This document shows positions 52,001 to 60,333 of a stretch of DNA of 64,000 nt, one piece after another (position 1 is the stretch's first letter; every line of letters begins with the position of its first letter). This stretch comes from Pseudonocardia cypriaca (GTDB lineage Bacteria > Actinomycetota > Actinomycetes > Mycobacteriales > Pseudonocardiaceae): positions 930,001 to 994,000 of the forward strand of contig NZ_VFPH01000001.1 of NCBI RefSeq assembly GCF_006717045.1, given 5' to 3'. The notes below the pieces were generated by a model. That model was not told the DNA's origin. It ran no database searches and saw only the letters and a program-made list of their open reading frames with translations. The position numbers were made by a program, and so were the translations under genes.

Positions 52001-52945
52001 CCCGATCCGCACCGGACCCTCGCCGGTGAGCTGCGCGGCGCACGCGACGACGGTGGCCTCGGTCGGCCCGTAGGTGTTCCACACCTCGCGGCCCTCGACC
52101 GCGACCCGCTCGGCCAGCTCCGGGGGGCACGCCTCGCCGCCGAAGATCAGCAGCCGCACGTCCTCCAGCGCGTCCGGCGGCCACAGCGCGGCGAGCGTCG
52201 GGACGGTGGAGACGATCGTGATCCGCTGCTCCTCCAGCCACGGCCCGAGGTCGACCCCGGTGCGCACCAGCGCCCGCGGCGCCGGGACCAGGCACGCGCC
52301 GTGCCGCCAAGCGAGCCACATCTCCTCGCAGGAGGCGTCGAACGCGACCGACAGCCCCGCGAGCACGCGGTCACCGGGCCCGATCGGCTCTTCGGCGAGG
52401 AACAGGCGGGCCTCGGCGTCGACGAAGGCCGCTGCGGAGCCGTGGCTGACCGCGACGCCCTTCGGGGTGCCCGTCGAGCCGGAGGTGAAGATGATCCACG
52501 CGTCGTCGTCGGGCCCGGGTGCGCCCGGGGTGCCGATCGGCCGGCTGTGGGTCGTCATCGATCCGTTGTCGCCGAGCACGGCGCACACGCCTGCTTCGCC
52601 GAACACGAGCTCGGCCCGCTCGTCGGGGTCGTCCGCGTCGACGGGGACGTACGCCGCGCCCGCCGCGAGGACCGCGAGGATCGCGACGTACAGCTCGGCG
52701 GTGCCGGAGGAGATCTGGACGCCTACGCGGTCGCCGACCCCGATGCCGGCATCGGCGAGGCGCCGCCGGACGGTGTCCACCTCCTCGGCCAGCGCGCGGT
52801 AGGTGAGCACCGTGCCGCCGGCGTCGACCGCGGCATCGTCCGGGTGCTTCGCGGCGGTTTCGGCGAGCACGTCCAGCAGCGTGCGGCGGGCCGGCGCGGG
52901 TGCGGCGGGGTAGAGGGCGCGGGCGCCCGCGAGTGCGAGCGTCAC
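49088..52945 (-). CDS. Pls/PosA-type single-module non-ribosomal peptide synthetase (poly-amino-acid synthetase)
   Basis: About 1285 residues. An adenylation domain comes first (IIFTSGSTGTPKGVAVSH at 151-168, AFDASCEEMW, WNTYGPTEATVV, YRSGDVV, RTSGKVDRDALP), then a carrier domain with the phosphopantetheine Ser in FFTHGGGSLTAAQL, then three left-handed-helix-like tandem domains separated by membrane helices (for example IGKIRIGAGATIGSRSTLLPGARIGKGAEVAAGSTV). This is the layout of epsilon-poly-L-lysine synthetase, which joins one amino acid through side-chain amides in the membrane. Aligned with GrsA, the ten pocket residues read D-A-E-S-I-G-T-V-V-K, a lysine-like code. Start: GTG at 52945; the frame is open to 53104. 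Confidence 0.87.
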   Translation of the reverse strand: MTLALAGARALYPAAPAPARRTLLDVLAETAAKHPDDAAVDAGGTVLTYRALAEEVDTVRRRLADAGIGVGDRVGVQISSGTAELYVAILAVLAAGAAYVPVDADDPDERAELVFGEAGVCAVLGDNGSMTTHSRPIGTPGAPGPDDDAWIIFTSGSTGTPKGVAVSHGSAAAFVDAEARLFLAEEPIGPGDRVLAGLSVAFDASCEEMWLAWRHGACLVPAPRALVRTGVDLGPWLEEQRITIVSTVPTLAALWPPDALEDVRLLIFGGEACPPELAERVAVEGREVWNTYGPTEATVVACAAQLTGEGPVRIGLPLDGWALAVVDGAGEPVAMGESGELVIGGVGLARYLDTDKDAVKFAPLPSLGWERAYRSGDVVRAEEAGLLFLGRADEQVKLGGRRIELGEVDAALLTLPGVRGAAAAVRRTRAGNQVLVGYVVPEDELDTDAAALLLREQLPAALVPLLAVVDDLPTRTSGKVDRDALPWPLTSELAAAGEIDPVAAGLLTSTEGWLAEGWAEILGVPVTDPKADFFTHGGGSLTAAQLVARIRTRHPQVSVNDIYLHPKLGALAGRLDALSSTATKRRDVTPTPRRAALAQALLMAPMVALVGLRWAALAAAISTVAAVAVPWAPTVPWWSLAVAWLVLFSPAGRIGIAAGGARLLLRGVRPGSYPRGGSVHVRLWAATRLAEMSGATGVSSAAWTTRYARALGARIGKDVDLHSAPPVTGMLKVGRGAAVEPEVDLGGYWVDGDVVHIGKIRIGAGATIGSRSTLLPGARIGKGAEVAAGSTVRGAVPAGQRWAGSPAERAGKSGVRWPSTRPARSRTWTFAYGVTSMLLGLLPAVAALPALAILATGVVGSATPADAIRGALLVVAPATLAYLTTYAAFVVAGVRLLGIGMTEGFHPVHSRAGWQVWTTERLMGMARTALFPLYSSQFTATWLRLLGAKVGRDVEASTVIALPKMTTVADGAFLADDTMVGTYELSGGWMHVAPSRVGKQAFLGNSGMTAPGRSVPDRGLVGVLSAAPRKAKKGSSWLGLPPMPLRRAVERGDTSRTFHPPHRLRIARGLIELCRLVPVICSAALAVLVTGQLVAIHAAAGSVVAALLAGPLLLAAGITAAGLTTVAKWLLVGRFRPVEHPLWSSFVWRNELADTFVEVLAVPWLVGPASGTPVLTAWLETMGASIGRGVWLESYWLPESDLVRLGDGATVNRGCVVQTHLFHDRIMTMDVVRVDEGATLGPNGIILPGAGIGAGTTVGPGSLVTRGDTVPAATRWLGNPITTWS

Positions 52946-53164
52946 CGGGCACCGGCCGGGTTCTGCGTCGGTCGGGTGTGGCGACGGCAGCGTGCAGCGC
53001 GCGAGCGCATGTCTCACCTTCCGGGTGAACGTGCTGTGTCGTCGACCGGTCGTCGTCAGCGGGGTCGGGGCTGGGTGCGGGACGGTCGGCACCACCCGGG
53101 GCACAGCGATCTCGCGCTCAGGTTAACGGCAGGTTGCCGCGCGGTCCCGAAGAGGTGCGTGAGT

Positions 53165-53980
53165 TCACCCCTCGAGCAGGGAGGTGGACGACGTCCCTGC
53201 TGGGGGAGCGAACGCGGTGCGGAACCGTTCGAGAGCCCGGACCGGGTCGCCCGACGCCCAACCTTCGAGCCCGACCACCCCCGGGTAGCCGAGGCGGTGC
53301 AGGGTTGCGGCGATCGCCGGGTAGTGGATCTCGCCGGTGCCGGGTTCGCAGCGGCCGGGGACGTCGGCGACCTGGATCTCCCCGACGACCGGCAGCGCGC
53401 GCTCGACGAGCTGGACGAGGTTCCCCTCGCCGATCTGGGCGTGGTAGAGGTCGAGGTTGAGCCGCAGGTGCGGGCTGTCGACGGCCTCGACGAGCGCGAG
53501 CGCGTCGGCGGCACTGGCGAACGGCACGCCGGGGTGGTCGACCGCGGTGTTGAGGTTCTCGAGGGTGAACACGCGCCCGGCGCGCTCCCCGAGCTCGGCG
53601 AGGCTGGTCAGCGTCCGCGCGGCGGTCAGCCACATCTGCGGCGTGACGACCTGCGAGGCCATCACGGGCAGGCCGCGGTCGTCGAGGCCGGTTCCGTGCA
53701 CGTTGAGGCGCGGGCAGTCGAGCTCGTCGGCGACCCGGAGCGACTCCTCCGCCGTGCGCAGCAGCTCCTCGGCCCCGTCAGGATCGGCGAGGGTGCCCCG
53801 GACGTACCCGGTCATCGAGGAGAACGTCGCCCCCGTCTCGGCGAGCGCGGCGACGTCCTTCGCCGTCCAGTCCCAGATCTCGACCTCGAACCCGAGGTCG
53901 GCGATGCGGCGCACGCGCTCCTCGAACGGCAGGTCGAGGAACAGCATCTCGGCGGACGCTGCGAGGCGGAACCCCGTCAT
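53165..53980 (-). CDS. Sugar-phosphate/hydroxypyruvate isomerase-like TIM-barrel protein
   Basis: A 271-residue protein of the xylose-isomerase-like TIM-barrel family (AP_endonuc_2). Metal-binding residues are in RVFTLENLNTAVDHPGVP, LRLNLDLYHAQIGEGNL, GEIQVADVPGRCEPGTGEIHY and GVVGLEGWASGDP; this arrangement matches hydroxypyruvate isomerases. It starts (ATG at 53980) overlapping the stop of the Gfo/Idh/MocA dehydrogenase by four bases, so the two act in one pathway. Hydroxypyruvate or a keto-inositol derivative is a plausible substrate (inference). Confidence 0.88.
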   Translation of the reverse strand: MTGFRLAASAEMLFLDLPFEERVRRIADLGFEVEIWDWTAKDVAALAETGATFSSMTGYVRGTLADPDGAEELLRTAEESLRVADELDCPRLNVHGTGLDDRGLPVMASQVVTPQMWLTAARTLTSLAELGERAGRVFTLENLNTAVDHPGVPFASAADALALVEAVDSPHLRLNLDLYHAQIGEGNLVQLVERALPVVGEIQVADVPGRCEPGTGEIHYPAIAATLHRLGYPGVVGLEGWASGDPVRALERFRTAFAPPAGTSSTSLLEG

Positions 53981-54978
53981 CCCCCGACCTCCTCGATCCG
54001 GACCGGGCGCCCCGAGCGCACCGACTGGGCCGCGGCCAGCGCGATCGCCAGCGCCGCGCGGGCGTCCTCCCCGCCCACCGGCGCCGGTGTCCCGTCGCGG
54101 ACGGCGGCGACGAACGCGGCGAGCTCCGCGACGTAGGCGGAGGCGAGGAGCTCCTGGTCGCTGCGTGCGGTCTCCACGATCCGGCCGTCCGCGCCGGAGA
54201 AGACCGTCCCGGAGCGGCGGCCGTCGCCCATGGTGGCCATGTCACCGGAGCCGAACACCTCGCCGCGCACGTCGTAGCCGTAGGCGGCCTCGAAGCACGC
54301 CTCGGCGACACCGGTGGCGCCGTTGGCGAACCGCACCACGACCACGGCGGTGTCGAGGAGCCCGCGCTCACGCCACCCGGGCTCGACCAGCGCGTCCGCG
54401 GTGGCGTACACCTCGACGGCCTCCGCGCCCGGGTTGAGGAACCGCAGTGCGTCGAAGTCGTGGATCAGGGTCTCGTTGAAGATCGTGTCCGGCGGCACCC
54501 GGGAGGGGTCGAACCCGCCGGGGTCGCGGGTGACCGAGCGCAGCACGCGCGGGGTGCCCAGCCGGCCGTCGTCGAGCAGCGCGCGGGCGGCCTGCCAGTC
54601 CGGGGCGAAGCGCCGGTTGAACCCGATCTGCAGCAGGACGCCTGCGGCGCGGGCGGCGTCGATGGCCCGGTCGGCGTCGGCCAATGAGAGCGCCATCGGC
54701 TTCTCGCAGAACACGGCCTTGCCCGCCCTTGCTGCGGCCACCACCAGGTCGGCGTGGAAGCGGGCGGGCGCCGCGATCACCACCGCGTCGACGGCCGGGT
54801 CCGCGAACGCCTCCGCCGGGTCGGTGTAGGCGCGGTCCGCACCGAGGCGCTCCGCGATCCCGGGCGCCGGGTCCGCCACGGCCACGAGCCGCGCTCCCGG
54901 GATCCGACGCGCCAGCGAACTGCCGTGGAACGCCCCCATCCGACCGGCCCCGACCAGGGCCACCCCGATCTCGTCCAT
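53977..54978 (-). CDS. Gfo/Idh/MocA-family oxidoreductase, inositol 2-dehydrogenase-like
   Basis: A 333-residue NAD(P)-dependent enzyme. It has the N-terminal Rossmann motif VALVGAGRMGAFHGSSLARRI, the conserved catalytic-type Lys in VFCEKPMALSL and the C-terminal (beta-sheet) domain with GFNRRFAPDW and FNETLIHDFDALRFL, which match myo-inositol 2-dehydrogenases. It starts with ATG at 54978, 16 bases before the first CTAGAACGTTCTAG operator and divergent from a LacI regulator. With the isomerase gene it forms a two-gene operon for a polyol or sugar. Confidence 0.9.
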   Translation of the reverse strand: MDEIGVALVGAGRMGAFHGSSLARRIPGARLVAVADPAPGIAERLGADRAYTDPAEAFADPAVDAVVIAAPARFHADLVVAAARAGKAVFCEKPMALSLADADRAIDAARAAGVLLQIGFNRRFAPDWQAARALLDDGRLGTPRVLRSVTRDPGGFDPSRVPPDTIFNETLIHDFDALRFLNPGAEAVEVYATADALVEPGWRERGLLDTAVVVVRFANGATGVAEACFEAAYGYDVRGEVFGSGDMATMGDGRRSGTVFSGADGRIVETARSDQELLASAYVAELAAFVAAVRDGTPAPVGGEDARAALAIALAAAQSVRSGRPVRIEEVGG

Positions 54979-54994
54979 CCGCTCCTCCTCGAGC

Positions 54995-55034
54995 CTAGAA
55001 CGTTCTAGACGCGGTGAGCCTAGAACGTTCTAGG
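54995..55034. promoter_or_regulatory. Two tandem CTAGAACGTTCTAG operators
   Basis: A perfect 14-bp palindrome at 54995-55008 and a 16-bp version (CCTAGAACGTTCTAGG) at 55019-55034, 25 bases apart, in the gap between the divergent dehydrogenase and LacI genes. The even-length palindrome with CG at the centre is typical of LacI/GalR operators. One site faces each promoter, suggesting joint and autoregulation. Confidence 0.85.
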
Positions 55035-55056
55035 TGGAGATCGGTAGGGTGCGGAC

Positions 55057-56085
55057 GTGACAGAGCGCGCCCGGCGGCCCACCCTCGCCGATGTCGCCGC
55101 TCGGGCGGGGGTCTCCGTCGCGCTGGTCTCGATCGTGATCCGCGACGCCCCGGGTGCCAGCGCGGCGTCCCGGCAACGGGTCCTGCAGGCCGCCGATGAG
55201 CTGGGCTACCGCCCCGACACCCGGGCCCGGTTGCTGCGCAGCAGCCGCAGCCGGCTGCTCGGCGTCGTGTTCGGGGTCCACCACGCCTTCCACGGCGACC
55301 TCGTCACCGGCCTCTACACCGCCGCCGACCGCGCCGGTTACGAGCTCGCGCTGAGCGCCGTCACCCCGCAACGCGACGAGGGGCGCGCCGTGGCGAGCCT
55401 GATGCAGGACCGCTGCGAGGCGCTCGTCCTGCTCGGCCCGCACGCGTCCACTGCGCGGCTCGCCGAGCTCGCCGACCGCCTGCCCGTGGTGGTCGTGGCC
55501 CGGGCGGCGCGCCACCGCGCCCTCGACGTCGTCCGCACCGCCGACGGCATGGGGCTGCACCAGGCCGTGGACCACCTCGTCGCGCTCGGCCACCGCCGGA
55601 TCACCCACGTCGACGGCGGGCGGGCCCCGGGCGCGGCCGAGCGCCGCCGTGGTTACCGCGACGCCATGCGCCGCCACGGCCTCGATGCCGAGATCCGGCT
55701 CCTGCCGGGCGGGCTCACCGAGCAGGACGGTGCCGCGGCGGCCCGCGCCCTGCTCGACCTCGAGCCGCGGCCCACCGCCGTGACCGTGTTCAACGACCGC
55801 TGCGCCCTCGGCGTGCTCGACGTGCTGCAGCGCGCAGGCCTGGCCGTGCCCGGGGACATCAGCGTGGTCGGCTACGACGACAGCCGCCTCGCCCGCCTGT
55901 CGCACGTCAAACTGACGACGATCGCCCAGGACACCGAGCAGATCACCACGCTCGCCGTCACGCGCGCCGTGGACCGGCTGGACGGGACGCCGGTCACCGA
56001 ACGGGAGATGGTCGTCGCGCCCCGACTGGTCGTCCGCGCCACCACCGCCCCCTGCACGGCCGACCGGCGTGGCGCGGGGTCGTAG
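55057..56085 (+). CDS. LacI-family transcriptional regulator
   Basis: A 342-residue repressor. The N-terminal helix-turn-helix is RPTLADVAARAGVSVALVSIVIRDAPGASAASRQRVLQAADELGYRPDTRARLLR with the hinge, followed by the periplasmic-binding-like effector domain (LLGVVFGVHHAFHGDLVTGLYTAADRAGYELALS ... VTVFNDRCALGVLDVLQRAGLAVPGDISVVGYDDSRLARL). GTG at 55057 follows GGTAGGGTGCGGAC. With two palindromes in front of it, it most likely represses itself and the divergent dehydrogenase/isomerase pair until a sugar or polyol binds. Confidence 0.95.
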   Translation: MTERARRPTLADVAARAGVSVALVSIVIRDAPGASAASRQRVLQAADELGYRPDTRARLLRSSRSRLLGVVFGVHHAFHGDLVTGLYTAADRAGYELALSAVTPQRDEGRAVASLMQDRCEALVLLGPHASTARLAELADRLPVVVVARAARHRALDVVRTADGMGLHQAVDHLVALGHRRITHVDGGRAPGAAERRRGYRDAMRRHGLDAEIRLLPGGLTEQDGAAAARALLDLEPRPTAVTVFNDRCALGVLDVLQRAGLAVPGDISVVGYDDSRLARLSHVKLTTIAQDTEQITTLAVTRAVDRLDGTPVTEREMVVAPRLVVRATTAPCTADRRGAGS

Positions 56086-56196
56086 GCCTGCCACCCGCAG
56101 ACGCTGCGGGTCGTGCGGTGGGCCAACGCGCACCTGAAGGAAGTCTCCCCCCAGGTCATCGCGTCCTGAGGAGCCGGACGGCCCCGGAACGGGTCG

Positions 56197-57393
56197 TCAG
56201 CCCGACGGTGTGGTCGGGGCCGAGGTCTGCGAGTCGTCGCGCACGGCCAGGTAGACGGCGCGCACCGCAAGGGTGCGCTCGACGTCGTCGATGACGGGTG
56301 CCAAGAACTGCTGGCGGTGGTCGGCATCGGTCATCGAGGTGATCGCGAAGTACATGCTGCCGAACGCGGCGAAGAGCGTGGCGTTGCGCAACAGCGCGAC
56401 AGGCATCGTCGGCAGCACGACCGATGGCGCGGGCGGGCTGCCGATCCACTGCTCAGCGGTCTCCGGGGTGACCACGATCAGTCCCAGGACGATGAAGAAC
56501 GCGAACAGGGCCAGACCGACCACCACCGCCTGCACGAGCTGACGGGTGGCGAGCATCAGGAGCAGATTGCGGGACTGGCGCCCGTCGAGCGGCTTCGCCC
56601 GGAGCCTGCGGTCGCGCATCAGCTCGTCGATCGGAACGCGAGCCAGGGGCGTCCCCTCGCAGGCCGCCGACAGCAGGGGCGGGCTGAGGTCCTGCTCGAC
56701 CCGGCCGATCTCATCGCGCAGGCGTGCGGCGGCCGCTAGCACCGTGACCAGGGCGAACAACCCCACGACCAGCGCGAGCCGCCACCACGTCAGCCTGTTC
56801 ATCGCCTGCCACAGCTCACCGGTGAAGAAGAGGAAGAGCGTGACGAACAGCATGGCGGGCAGCGCCCGCCCCAGCAGGTGCACGCTGTTGCGCAGGTCGT
56901 GGAGGGCATGCCGGATCGCGTCGCGGAGCAAGGTGCCGAAGCCGTAGGTGGTGGCCAGGGAGGTGGCTGCAAAGGCGGCGGCGAAGAAGACGACGAACCC
57001 CATGGGGCCGACGACGTTGCCGAGGGGCGGCGTGATGTCGTCGTCGACGGCGAGCTGGAGCAGGGGTACCGCGATCGGTGCCGCGGCGTACGCGGCGAGG
57101 ATCACGACCGTGGCGGCGGGCGAGAAGCGGGGCAACCGCCGGACGAACACCGAGATCGTCGCCCACACCGACAGCGTCAGCACGAGCACGAGCAGGAGCC
57201 AGCGCCCCGAGCCCGCGGTCCTGAGCGGAACGAGCCACGCCAGGCTGGCCAGCGCGACGAAGGCCAGAGCCGGCAGCATCCGCGGCAGCACGTGCTGGAC
57301 GAAGCGGTAGCCCTCGATCATCGTGGGCATCCCGCGCCGGACGAACCAACGCTCGGTCTGGCCCAGCAGGGCATCGGATCCGGTGAGCAGCAT
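56197..57393 (-). CDS. Integral membrane protein of unknown function
   Basis: A 398-residue protein with about eight membrane helices (LPALAFVALASLAWLVPL, WLLLVLVLTLSVWATISVFV, AATVVILAAYAAAPIAVPLLQLA, GPMGFVVFFAAAFAATSLAT, AMLFVTLFLFFTGE, LALVVGLFALVTVLAAAARL, AVVVGLALFAFFIVLGLIVV). A soluble loop rich in Arg (RVPIDELMRDRRLRAKPLDGRQSRN) sits between helices 6 and 7. It is conserved in type among actinomycetes, but no transporter or enzyme motif was recognised. Neighbours on both sides are separate regulatory units. Confidence 0.72.
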   Translation of the reverse strand: MLLTGSDALLGQTERWFVRRGMPTMIEGYRFVQHVLPRMLPALAFVALASLAWLVPLRTAGSGRWLLLVLVLTLSVWATISVFVRRLPRFSPAATVVILAAYAAAPIAVPLLQLAVDDDITPPLGNVVGPMGFVVFFAAAFAATSLATTYGFGTLLRDAIRHALHDLRNSVHLLGRALPAMLFVTLFLFFTGELWQAMNRLTWWRLALVVGLFALVTVLAAAARLRDEIGRVEQDLSPPLLSAACEGTPLARVPIDELMRDRRLRAKPLDGRQSRNLLLMLATRQLVQAVVVGLALFAFFIVLGLIVVTPETAEQWIGSPPAPSVVLPTMPVALLRNATLFAAFGSMYFAITSMTDADHRQQFLAPVIDDVERTLAVRAVYLAVRDDSQTSAPTTPSG

Positions 57394-57517
57394 GAGGTGG
57401 TCTCGCCCCGTCGAGTTGTCGCTGCTGCCCGTGGGCGGCGGCAGCGCGGTGGAGATCCTCCGCAGGACCTCTCCGGGTATCTTGCCCGCCGGTCGGGTGG
57501 CAGCAGCGCTGCCGGTG

Positions 57518-58717
57518 TCAGCGCCGAGCGGCGACGAGGTCGTCCACCTGGGCGGGGGAGAGCACGCGCTCGACGACCATGACCGCCGCCCCGATCACCC
57601 CGGCCCGTTCGCCGGACCGGCTGGGCACGATCCGCAGGTGCTGGGTGGCCAGCGGCAGGGAGCGGCGGTAGACGACCTCGCGCACGCCGGCCAGCAGGTG
57701 CTCGCCCGCTGCGGCGAGTGCGCCGCCGATCACGATCACCGACGGGTTGAGCAGGCTGACGGCCGTCGACAGCACCTCGCCGATGTCGCGGCCGGCTGCC
57801 CGCACCAGCTGCACGGCCTCCACGGAGCCGGATCTGGCCAGCGCGACGACGTCGCGGCTGGACCTCGTGTCGTGACCGCGGGCTCGCAGCGCAGCGGCCA
57901 GCGCGCCACCCGACGCGATGGCCTCGAGGCACCCGGTGTTCCCGCAGCGGCACGGCGCGTCGCCTCCGCCGGGCACGGCGACGTGCCCGAGGTCGCCCGC
58001 GGCGCCCTGGGCACCGCGACGCAGCGCGCCGTCGCTGATGATGCCGCTGCCGATGCCGGTGGCGACCTTGACCAGCATGAGGTGCGCCGTGCCCGGCCAG
58101 TGCGCGAAGTGCTCGCCCAGTGCCATGACGTTGACGTCGTTGTCGACGAGGGTCGGCGCGCCCAGCTCGGCGGTGAGCCGGGCGGGCACGTCGAAGCCGT
58201 CCCAGCCGGGCATGATCGGCGGGTTGACCGGTCGGCCCGTGGAGTGCTCAACCGGGCCGGGCAGCCCGACGCCGATGCCCGCGAGGAGCTTCGGCTCCCA
58301 CGGCGCCAGCAGTTCGCGGGCCCGTGCGACGACGCGGTCGAGCACCACGTCCGGGCCGAGGGCGATGTCGAGGTCCTCGTTCACCTCGGCGAGCACCGAC
58401 CCGGCGAGGTCGGTCACGGCGAGCCTGGCGTGGGTGGCTCCGAGGTCGGCGCCGAGCACGACGCGCACCCCCGGGTCGAACCGGAAGCGCGTCGGCGGCC
58501 TGCCGCCGGTGGACGTGGCCTCCCCGGCGTGCCCGACCAGGCCGCTGGCCAGCAGCGCATCGACCCGCGCGGCGATCGTGGACCGGGCCAGCCCGGTGCT
58601 CGCAGCCAGCTCGGCGCGCGTGCGGGCGCGCCCGTCTCGAAGCAGCTGGAACAGCTCGCCTGCACCGGCGACGGACCCGGTGGGTGGAGCCGCGACGGCC
58701 CCGGCGGGCTCTCCCAT
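57518..58717 (-). CDS. ROK-family transcriptional regulator
   Basis: A 399-residue regulator with an N-terminal winged helix (GELFQLLRDGRARTRAELAASTGLARSTIAARVDALLASGLV) and the ROK sugar-kinase-like domain (LGADLGATHARLAVTDLAG, VGLPGPVEHSTGRPVNPP, LVDNDVNVMALGEH, ATGIGSGIISDGALRRGAQGAAGDLGHVAV) with the zinc cluster CRCGNTGCLEAIASG. It is divergent from the ABC sugar importer and so is its likely regulator. The ATG at 58717 lies directly behind the palindrome GTGCTTAGTCAAGCAC; an upstream ATG at 58735 would place that sequence inside the gene. Confidence 0.92.
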   Translation of the reverse strand: MGEPAGAVAAPPTGSVAGAGELFQLLRDGRARTRAELAASTGLARSTIAARVDALLASGLVGHAGEATSTGGRPPTRFRFDPGVRVVLGADLGATHARLAVTDLAGSVLAEVNEDLDIALGPDVVLDRVVARARELLAPWEPKLLAGIGVGLPGPVEHSTGRPVNPPIMPGWDGFDVPARLTAELGAPTLVDNDVNVMALGEHFAHWPGTAHLMLVKVATGIGSGIISDGALRRGAQGAAGDLGHVAVPGGGDAPCRCGNTGCLEAIASGGALAAALRARGHDTRSSRDVVALARSGSVEAVQLVRAAGRDIGEVLSTAVSLLNPSVIVIGGALAAAGEHLLAGVREVVYRRSLPLATQHLRIVPSRSGERAGVIGAAVMVVERVLSPAQVDDLVAARR

Positions 58718-58733
58718 GTGCTTAGTCAAGCAC
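58718..58733. promoter_or_regulatory. GTGCTTAGTCAAGCAC inverted repeat, putative ROK operator
   Basis: Perfect 6-bp arms GTGCTT and AAGCAC around AGTC, directly upstream of the ROK start codon and 88 bases from the ABC ATPase start. Position favours autoregulation or joint control of the importer operon. Confidence 0.5.
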
Positions 58734-58821
58734 ACTTTCTTCCGGCCGGATGACGCAACATCGTCGACGGAGTCGAAGCTTTTGATTGTGCATCGACAGA
58801 AGTGGCGCTAGCTTTCGCCTA

Positions 58822-60333
58822 GTGAGCCACGTCACGGCGAGGGCCGGCGGAACGCTGGAGATGGCGGGCATCAGCAAGTCGTTCCTCGGCGTGGGCGTGC
58901 TGCAGGGCGTCGACCTGGACCTGCGTCCCGGCGAGGTGCACGCGCTGGTGGGGGAGAACGGGGCGGGCAAGTCGACCCTGCTCAAGGTGCTCTCCGGAGT
59001 CCACGCGCCGGATGCGGGCACGATCGCGATCGATGGCGAGGTACGCACGTTCGCGAACCCGCGCCAGGCCCATGAGGCCGGGATCGCGATCATCCACCAG
59101 GAGTTCACCCTCCTGCCCGAGCGCACCGTCGCCCAGAACGTGTTCCTCGGCCGCGAGCCGGTGCGGCGCGGCCTGGTCGACACCGCCGCCATGGGGCGTG
59201 CCACCGCCGCGCTGCTCGCCGAGATCGGCGAGACCGGGTTCGGGCCGGACGCGGTCGTGAGCCGGCTGTCGGTGGCCCAGCAGCAGGTGGTCGAGATCGT
59301 CAAGGCGCTGGCCACCGACGCCCGGATCGTCGCGATGGACGAGCCGACGGCCGCGCTCGCCGACCACGAGGTCGGGTTGCTCTTCGACCTCGTGCGGCGG
59401 CTAACCGCGCGCGGGATCGCCGTGCTGTACGTGTCGCACCGGATGCCCGAGATCTTCGCGCTCGCCGACCGGGTCACCGTGCTCAAGGACGGAGCGCGGG
59501 TCACGACCGTGCCCACCGCCGAGCTCGACCCGCCCACGCTGGTGCGGCTCATGGTCGGCCGGCCGCTCGACGCCTACTACCCACCTCGCGGCGGGGATTT
59601 CGGCGACGTCCGGCTGGAGGTGCGCGGCGGGACGGCGCCCGCGCTCAGGGGGATCGACCTGGCGGTGCGCGCCGGCGAGGTGGTCGGCGTGGCAGGCCTG
59701 CAGGGCTCTGGCCGCACCGAGTTGCTGCGCGCGATCTTCGGGGCCGACCCGTTCACGGCGGGCGAGGTACGGCTCGACGGCGAACCGGTGCGCCTGACCT
59801 CGCCCCGCCGCGCGATCACCGCGGGCGTCGCCATGGTCACGGAGGACCGCAAGGCCGAAGGGCTGGCGCTGGCCCGCTCGGTGCAGGAGAACGCGCTGCT
59901 CGTGCTGCGGGCGGTCTTCCCGCGCCGCGCCCGCGCCGGCGCGGTGCGCACCCGGGACGTGCTCGCGGCCGTCGGGCTGCGGTCTGCGGGCGAGGACCAG
60001 GAAGTGCGGTTCCTGTCCGGTGGCAACCAGCAGAAGGTCGTGCTCGCGAAGTGGCTCGCCGTCGACCCGCGGGTGCTGCTGCTGGACGAGCCGACCCGCG
60101 GCATCGACGTCGGCGCGAAGGCCGCCGTGCACGAGCTCGTGCGGGAACAGGCCGCGGCCGGGATGGCGGTGCTCCTGGTCTGCTCGGAGCTGCCGGAGCT
60201 GATCGGGATGAGCGACCGGATATGCGTGCTGCACGAGGGCAGGCTCGCCGGTGAGCTGCCGGCCGGTGCATCGGAGGAGGACGTGATGGCCTTGGCCACC
60301 GGCGGACCCGTGCGCGCCGAGGTGCCCCGGTGA
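58822..60333 (+). CDS. Sugar ABC transporter ATP-binding protein (RbsA/XylG-type)
   Basis: A 503-residue duplicated ATPase. The first half has Walker A GENGAGKSTLLKVL, LSVAQQQVVEIVKAL (a variant signature) and Walker B IVAMDEPTAAL; the second half has a degenerate Walker A (GLQGSGRTELLRAIFG), the signature LSGGNQQKVVLAKWLA and Walker B VLLLDEPTRGID. This layout is diagnostic for the carbohydrate uptake transporter-2 family. GTG at 58822 is preferred; an internal ATG at 58861 is possible. Its last bases overlap the first permease gene (GTGA). Confidence 0.93.
   Translation: MSHVTARAGGTLEMAGISKSFLGVGVLQGVDLDLRPGEVHALVGENGAGKSTLLKVLSGVHAPDAGTIAIDGEVRTFANPRQAHEAGIAIIHQEFTLLPERTVAQNVFLGREPVRRGLVDTAAMGRATAALLAEIGETGFGPDAVVSRLSVAQQQVVEIVKALATDARIVAMDEPTAALADHEVGLLFDLVRRLTARGIAVLYVSHRMPEIFALADRVTVLKDGARVTTVPTAELDPPTLVRLMVGRPLDAYYPPRGGDFGDVRLEVRGGTAPALRGIDLAVRAGEVVGVAGLQGSGRTELLRAIFGADPFTAGEVRLDGEPVRLTSPRRAITAGVAMVTEDRKAEGLALARSVQENALLVLRAVFPRRARAGAVRTRDVLAAVGLRSAGEDQEVRFLSGGNQQKVVLAKWLAVDPRVLLLDEPTRGIDVGAKAAVHELVREQAAAGMAVLLVCSELPELIGMSDRICVLHEGRLAGELPAGASEEDVMALATGGPVRAEVPR

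Noticed and set aside
49088..52945. Synthetase as part of a siderophore or conventional NRPS cluster
   Set aside because: There is no condensation or thioesterase domain, no MbtH-like protein and no siderophore transport gene nearby; the membrane/tandem-domain C-terminus fits Pls instead.
49277..54136. A 1600-codon open frame on the plus strand
   Set aside because: Antisense to the Pls-type synthetase and neighbours; low-complexity Arg/Gly/His/Asp sequence and no ribosome site. It is a product of extreme third-position GC.
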